From positions 1-39,327 of the forward strand of contig CAIQOV010000054.1 in assembly GCA_903873585.1 (NCBI GenBank): a DNA stretch of 39,327 nt. Direction: 5' to 3'. Positions 35,357 through 39,327 of the stretch are shown here, piece after piece (within the stretch, counting starts at the first letter, position 1; each line of letters starts with the position of its first letter). This DNA comes from an uncultured Rhodobacterales bacterium (GTDB taxonomy: Bacteria > Pseudomonadota > Alphaproteobacteria > Rhodobacterales > Rhodobacteraceae). Below the pieces are notes generated by a model. The model saw nothing but the letters and a program-made list of their open reading frames with translations. It searched no databases and was not told the origin of the DNA. Made by a program: the position numbers and the translations under genes.

Positions 35357-36013
35357 CTAGGTCTCCACCCACATCCGCAGCAAGTTGGACCGTGTTTTAG
35401 AAAGCCGGTCGAACTGGGCTGATTTGCCTTCGGCTGCAAAACAGGCGTCAACGGCTTGGTCGAGATCGAACAAAATCTCGCGCTGGGCGGGGTCGCGGAT
35501 CAGGCTTTGCACCCAGCCCACCACCGCCAGCCTTGTGCCGCGTGTGACGGGTTCGACGCGGTGCAATGTGGTGGCAGGGTATAAGATCACCTCGCCTGCC
35601 GATAGTTTGATGGCGCGGGCCTCGAAATGGTCTTCGATCACCAGCGCGCCGCCGTCATAGCTTTCGGGGTCTGACAGGAACAGCGTAAAGGATAAATCCG
35701 TCCGCAGCCCCTGCATCAGCGCATTGTCAACGTGCAAGCCGTAAGTCTGCCCGATGTTGTAACGCGACACGATCAACCGCGTCAGCGCCTTGGGCCGTGC
35801 CGCTGATTGAAACAGCGGGTGGGCGCGCAGGGCGGCTTCCAGCTTGGCCAACACAGCCTCCAGTTCGGCCCCCGGCTGCGCCTGATCGTTCGCCTTCACC
35901 CCGTGCGCATGAAGCCCCGCCGTGACGCGGCCATCACCAAAGGGCAACGCCGCAGCCGCTTCTTGCACAGCGGCAAGGTCGGCGGGAGGTAGCAGAGGGC
36001 CAATGACCAGCAT
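35357..36013 (-). CDS. Fe(II)/2-oxoglutarate dioxygenase, PKHD/PiuC type
   Basis: The 218-residue protein has the prolyl-4-hydroxylase-like facial triad H94-x-D96 (YGLHVDNALM) and H151 (TTLHRVEP), with the 2-oxoglutarate Arg R161. RLIVSRYNIGQTYG, GGALVIEDHF and KLSAGEVILYPATTLH match the PKHD-type hydroxylase family (YbiX/PiuC). In other proteobacteria these genes are often beside iron-uptake genes and iron-repressed. It lies 3 bases after the periplasmic-protein gene and shares its upstream IRO-like box. The substrate is unknown. Confidence 0.9.
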   Translation of the reverse strand: MLVIGPLLPPADLAAVQEAAAALPFGDGRVTAGLHAHGVKANDQAQPGAELEAVLAKLEAALRAHPLFQSAARPKALTRLIVSRYNIGQTYGLHVDNALMQGLRTDLSFTLFLSDPESYDGGALVIEDHFEARAIKLSAGEVILYPATTLHRVEPVTRGTRLAVVGWVQSLIRDPAQREILFDLDQAVDACFAAEGKSAQFDRLSKTRSNLLRMWVET

Positions 36014-36016
36014 CGC

Positions 36017-36835
36017 TTAGCGCACCGAAGAGGCGATCAGTTCCAGCTTTGCCGCCACCCCCAGCAAAATCTGCGCATCGCCCGCAAGCGGCGCGGCGGC
36101 CATCGGGTCGCCGAAGGCGGGGTTCACATCTTCCAATGCTTTCAACGCCTTGGGCGCTGCTTTGGCTGCCAGCGGCTGACCCGCCAAGTCTTGCAACTGC
36201 GCGCGGGCGATGTCGATGAACGACCACGCCTCGTGCCAGCCCATGATGTCTTCCACTTTGCCGTCAGTGATGGCGTCTTGATATTCCCCCGCCGCAGCTT
36301 TCACCAACAGCACCACCGCATCAAAGCGCGCGCGCACTTCGGTGTCTTTGACCGACGCCGCCGCCGCGAAGGCTTGGGCGACCTGCGAGAGGGCCAAGTC
36401 GACATCCGCTTGCGGTGCACCTTTGGCCATCGTCTCCGTCAGGGCGGCGATTTCATCGGCCACATCTTGCGCTTGGTATTTGGCAATCTGCGCTTGCAAG
36501 GCTGCCAAAGTGCCCTCTTCCTGCGGGTGCTTGGACAATTCAACCGCCTTGTCCTTTTCCCCCATCGCGTACAAATCGCGCGCGGCCTGCATATGGCCCT
36601 GAATGATCATCAGCTCCGCCAGATAGGCCGAATCTTCAGGCGCTTCGGCGGTGATCCCCGCCTCTCCGGCCTCGCCACCCTCTGCCTGTGCCAGCCATAT
36701 TCGCGCTTGCGGCATGGCGAGTGTGACGGGCGCAGGGCGCAAATCTGCCACAGCCGGAGAGGCTGCCAGCGTCACCGTCGCCAAGGCAAGGCTGGTCCAG
36801 ACGCGGGGCTGCGTGGGGCGGGGGGCTTTGGTCAT
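36017..36835 (-). CDS. Periplasmic helical protein of unknown function, 272 aa
   Basis: A Sec signal peptide (residues ~1-30, VWTSLALATVTLAASPAVA, cut before DLRP) leads into an Ala-rich, all-helical protein. It includes SAYLAELMIIQGHMQAARDLYAMGEKDKAVELSKHPQEEGTL and EVRARFDAVVLLVKAAAGEYQDAI, and ends AKLELIASSVR. The His/Met-containing helical layout could suit metal or haem handling, but I do not recognise a family. AGGACG precedes ATG 36835. It is the first gene of a two-gene unit with the PKHD-type dioxygenase, behind an IRO-like operator, so an iron-limitation role is inferred. Confidence 0.85.
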   Translation of the reverse strand: MTKAPRPTQPRVWTSLALATVTLAASPAVADLRPAPVTLAMPQARIWLAQAEGGEAGEAGITAEAPEDSAYLAELMIIQGHMQAARDLYAMGEKDKAVELSKHPQEEGTLAALQAQIAKYQAQDVADEIAALTETMAKGAPQADVDLALSQVAQAFAAAASVKDTEVRARFDAVVLLVKAAAGEYQDAITDGKVEDIMGWHEAWSFIDIARAQLQDLAGQPLAAKAAPKALKALEDVNPAFGDPMAAAPLAGDAQILLGVAAKLELIASSVR

Positions 36836-36850
36836 GATGCGTCCTATAGC

Positions 36851-36865
36851 TGAGTATTATTGTCA
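36851..36865 (-). promoter_or_regulatory. Candidate RirA iron-responsive operator (TGA-N9-TCA)
   Basis: On the minus strand TGACAATAATACTCA matches the IRO-box consensus TGA-N9-TCA bound by the iron regulator RirA in alphaproteobacteria. It ends 15 bases before the ATG at 36835, immediately upstream of the ribosome site. TTGACG, 17-18 bases upstream of TAAAGAT, could be the -35 box. The motif is short, so a chance match is possible. Confidence 0.4.
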
Positions 36866-36919
36866 TCTTTAGGCCGCCTTGCGTCGCCCGTCAAGATTGC
36901 CCAAGTGTTTTAGTCAGAA

Positions 36920-38278
36920 TTAGGCGGGGTCAACCTTAAGCCATACCCCGCCTTCGGGCCGCAGGGTCAAGATCATCACCGGTTTGGGCGCTTTGCCGGC
37001 GATCTGGGAAAAGCGAAAGCGCGCCAGCAGGGTCGCCAGAATGATCACCGCCTCTTGCAACGCAAAAGACGCGCCGATGCAGATGCGCGGGCCGTCGCCA
37101 AAGGGCAAATAGGCAAAGCGCGGAATGGCTTTGGGGTCGGCAAAGCGATCAGGGTTAAAGGCGTCAGGGTTTTGCCATTGGGTGTGGTGGCGGTGCAGGG
37201 CATAGATTGGCAAGATCACCGTGTCACCGGGCCGAACTTCACGCCCGCACAGCGTGTCAGCTTTGCGGGCGGTGCGGGCAAGGAAGGCGGCGGGCGGGTA
37301 AAGGCGCAAAGCTTCGTCGACGATGCGGCGGATCAGGGGCAGGGCGGGCAGATCGGCGGCGGTCGCGGCGCGCTCGCCTAGGGCGGCTTGCGCCTCGGTG
37401 CGGGCCGCATCTTGCACCTTGGGATCAAAGGCGCACAGGTATAGCGACCAAGCCAAGGTTAGGGCTGTGGTTTCATGGCCCGCGACGATGAAGGTCAACA
37501 GGTTGTCGCGCAACTCATCAGGGTTCATCTTGCGGCCGGAATTTGGGTCTTCGCCTGCCAACAGAAGGTCTAACAGGTCAGGGATGCCGGTTTTCGGGCG
37601 GTGGCGGGCCTGATCAATCGCCCCGTTGGCCATCTGCTTCATCTGGCGCAGGGCGGGGCCGGAAAACATCCGCCCCGGTCGCGGCACCCAACCCGGTGCG
37701 CCCAAGATATCCAGCACCGACAGTTTGGCGGTTTGGCTGATGTAGGTTTCAATCGCACGGTGCACGCCTGCGCGGTCAAACCCCTCGCCACCCGAAAAGG
37801 TCACGTCCGAGATCACTTCAAATGTCGCGGCCACCATTTCGTCAAAGGCGTCAATCGCGCGGCCAGAGGCGGCCGCAAAGCGGGCAGAGGCGCGGTCTGC
37901 GGCGGCGGTCATCACGGGCGCAAGGGCTGCGATGTTGCGGTGGGTGAACACGGGGGCGGCGGTGCGGCGCTGCCAGTGCCAATCGGCGCCTTCGGCGACA
38001 AACATCGAATTGCCGATGGCGGGTTCAAGGATCAGCTTGGTCACTAAAGACTTAGGATAATCCTCGACCCCGTCGCGCAGGATGTGGCGCAGGGCGTCTG
38101 GGTCCATCACCATATGCCAGCGCTTGCCGGTGGTGCCAGACAAGATCGGCTGGCGGGTGGCGATTTCGGGGATCAGTTCCAAGACATTGCGCCGTCCGGC
38201 CTGCAACGAGCCCCAAATGCCCAAGGGCACGGTGGCCAGTGGCACGCGCACGGGGAAATCTGTCGTGACCTTGTTCAT
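36920..38278 (-). CDS. Cytochrome P450 monooxygenase
   Basis: A complete 452-residue P450. The I-helix oxygen motif is AGHETT (266-271), the K-helix EALR (322-325), NPDRF (375-379) and the haem loop FGDGPRICIG with Cys400. WHWQRR near 100-105 is the C-helix motif. No membrane anchor is seen. The sequence resembles CYP4/CYP102-like fatty-acid or hydrocarbon hydroxylases, but the substrate cannot be told, and no ferredoxin or reductase gene lies nearby. ATG 38278 (MNKVTTDFPV) or ATG 38290 are possible starts; the frame to 38365 is unsupported. Confidence 0.93.
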   Translation of the reverse strand: MNKVTTDFPVRVPLATVPLGIWGSLQAGRRNVLELIPEIATRQPILSGTTGKRWHMVMDPDALRHILRDGVEDYPKSLVTKLILEPAIGNSMFVAEGADWHWQRRTAAPVFTHRNIAALAPVMTAAADRASARFAAASGRAIDAFDEMVAATFEVISDVTFSGGEGFDRAGVHRAIETYISQTAKLSVLDILGAPGWVPRPGRMFSGPALRQMKQMANGAIDQARHRPKTGIPDLLDLLLAGEDPNSGRKMNPDELRDNLLTFIVAGHETTALTLAWSLYLCAFDPKVQDAARTEAQAALGERAATAADLPALPLIRRIVDEALRLYPPAAFLARTARKADTLCGREVRPGDTVILPIYALHRHHTQWQNPDAFNPDRFADPKAIPRFAYLPFGDGPRICIGASFALQEAVIILATLLARFRFSQIAGKAPKPVMILTLRPEGGVWLKVDPA

Positions 38279-38415
38279 CTTGTCCCGCATCCCTTTGCCT
38301 GATGGGGCAGATATAGGGCCTTGGGCCGTCAAAGCCACCCTTGGCCCCGTTGCCAAGCCCCCCAAGCCCCGCTATCCAAAAGATGCCCCAATTCGGGGAC
38401 CAAAAGGCTGTGCCC

Positions 38416-39012
38416 ATGTCCCTATCCCGTCTGATTCGCGCCCTGCCTGCCTTGGCGCTGCTGGTCGTATTGGCCGCCTGTGATGCCAAAGATATGGGCG
38501 AGCCGCCGCGCCCGATGGGCAACTTTGCCATGGGGTTGAACATCGTTGTGCCCGAAACCGCCCAGACCATCGCCATCTCGCGCAAGGCCGAGCCGGAAGA
38601 GTGGAAGGCCGTGATGACCGCAGCGATGCAAGAGCGGTTTGGCAGCTATAAAGGCGACAAACTGTTCGACTTTGGCATTGCGATTGACGGCTATATGCTT
38701 GCTCCGCCCGGCGTGCCCTTGGTCGCCAGCCCGCGTTCGGCGCTGATAATCACGGTGAACGTGTGGGATGATGCGAAAAAAGAGCTGCTCGTAAAGGGCG
38801 GCAAGCGGATTACGGTTATGGAAGGCGTTTCGGGCGAAAGCTTCGTTGGCTCGGGTTGGACGCAAAACAAAGACGCCCAGATGAAGAAACTGGCCCGCAA
38901 TGCGGCCAAAGCTGTGCAAGATTATATGCTGGCGCATCCCGAATGGCTGGGCCTGCCGCCGGTGCAAACCCCAAGCCCCGCGCATACCAACGCAACATCC
39001 AAGTCGAACTGA
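38416..39012 (+). CDS. Putative lipoprotein, 198 aa
   Basis: The start MSLSRLIRALPALALLVVL ends in the lipobox LAAC (Cys22), so the mature protein should be lipid-anchored in the envelope. The mature part (MGNFAMGLNIVVPETAQTI, QERFGSYKGDKLFDFGIAIDG, SALIITVNVWDDAKKELL, GSGWTQNKDAQMKKLARNAA) has no family I recognise. ATG 38416 follows AAAAGG; the frame to 38341 is not convincing. It is divergent from the P450 gene and upstream of tuf. Confidence 0.85.
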   Translation: MSLSRLIRALPALALLVVLAACDAKDMGEPPRPMGNFAMGLNIVVPETAQTIAISRKAEPEEWKAVMTAAMQERFGSYKGDKLFDFGIAIDGYMLAPPGVPLVASPRSALIITVNVWDDAKKELLVKGGKRITVMEGVSGESFVGSGWTQNKDAQMKKLARNAAKAVQDYMLAHPEWLGLPPVQTPSPAHTNATSKSN

Positions 39013-39032
39013 TTGCCTGGGCGGCGGCTGAT

Positions 39033-39052
39033 GGGGCAAAGTCGCCCCTTTC
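39033..39052 (+). terminator. Weak hairpin after the lipoprotein gene
   Basis: GGGGC-aaagtc-GCCCC followed by TTTCT, 20 bases past the stop. The stem is only 5 bp, so it is a modest candidate. Confidence 0.35.
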
Positions 39053-39064
39053 TGCCAATCCCGC

Positions 39065-39092
39065 TTGATTTTCCCGCGCGTCCGGCTTAAGC
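39065..39092 (+). promoter_or_regulatory. Possible tuf promoter
   Basis: TTGATT, a 16-base spacer, then TTAAGC, about 55 bases before the tuf start. The match to sigma-70 boxes is moderate. Confidence 0.3.
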
Positions 39093-39147
39093 CGCCGCGC
39101 GTGGAAATCTGGGTCCCTCATGACCCCCTGAACCGAGAGCGACTCAA

Positions 39148-39327
39148 ATGGCTAAGGCAAAGTTTGAACGGAACAAACCGCACGTCAACATCGGCACGAT
39201 TGGCCACGTTGACCACGGCAAAACCACGCTGACCGCGGCGATCACGAAGTATTTCGGCGAATTCCGCGCCTATGACCAAATCGACGGCGCGCCGGAAGAG
39301 CGGGCGCGTGGTATCACGATCTCGACC
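39148..39327 (+). CDS. tuf: Elongation factor Tu, 3' truncated by window edge
   Basis: The first 60 residues of EF-Tu, the GTPase that delivers aminoacyl-tRNA to the ribosome. [16 protein letters not shown], the P-loop GHVDHGKTT and the switch I end RGITIST are unmistakable. The gene runs off the window. Rhodobacterales commonly carry two tuf copies; which one this is cannot be told. Confidence 0.97.
   Translation, partial: MAKAKFERNKPHVNIGTIGHVDHGKTTLTAAITKYFGEFRAYDQIDGAPEERARGITIST

Noticed and set aside
39013-39147. Possible tRNA gene upstream of tuf, as in some bacteria
   Set aside because: No cloverleaf or TTCGA-type T-loop was found in this gap.

Overview
The window looks like chromosome of an alphaproteobacterium of the order Rhodobacterales (Rhodobacter/Roseobacter relatives). 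The grounds are high GC with strong GC3 bias, plant-type glutamate-cysteine ligase, the pyrB / dihydroorotase-like / plsY order, three adjacent deformylase genes in front of fmt, and the hbd / twin-transmembrane / cobalamin adenosyltransferase / etfBA block. This assignment rests on protein resemblance and gene order, not on a marker-gene tree. No rRNA, tRNA, CRISPR array, insertion sequence or phage gene was seen, and no gene-free stretch exceeds about 220 bases.

Layout. 1-5848: two tandem RTX (calcium-binding repeat) genes built from shared modules, each followed by a strong hairpin terminator; the first lacks its 5' end. 5909-9266 (minus): ubiA, an OmpA-domain envelope protein and a small coiled-coil membrane protein. 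9279-12854 (plus): rsmE, an acetyltransferase, a two-TM protein and gshA. 12904-15954 (minus): pyrB, a 34-codon membrane mini-gene, a catalytically degenerate dihydroorotase homologue and plsY, with a palindromic repeat pair just after pyrB. 16009-18739 (minus): a C45-type acyltransferase, a lytic transglycosylase without signal peptide and an iron-permease-family protein. 18928-21174 (minus): RNase R. 21293-22336 (plus): a sorbitol/xylitol-type dehydrogenase. 22355-24748 (minus): def, def2, a degenerate def-like gene and fmt, joined by ATGA overlaps. 24920-26089 (plus): a PatB/MalY-type enzyme. 26094-26444 (minus): an unknown protein. 26616-28333 (plus): a secreted lytic transglycosylase overlapping a MOSC-domain gene. 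28330-32040: 3-hydroxybutyryl-CoA dehydrogenase (minus), then HIG1-like protein, cobalamin adenosyltransferase and etfBA (plus). 32101-32916 (minus): an SDR. 33029-35350 (plus): parC. 35357-36835 (minus): a periplasmic protein and a PKHD-type dioxygenase behind a possible iron-responsive operator. 36920-38278 (minus): cytochrome P450. 38416-39012 (plus): a lipoprotein. 39148-end (plus): the start of tuf.

Most genes are housekeeping. Those that belong together are fmt with the deformylases (initiator-Met formylation and deformylation), pyrB with its DHOase-like partner (pyrimidine synthesis), hbd with etfBA (acyl-CoA oxidation) and the two RTX genes (probable type I secreted surface proteins). 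The observations most worth following up are the dead deformylase, the dead dihydroorotase with the upstream mini-gene and palindrome pair, the modular RTX pair with a G10 tract, and the IRO-like box.
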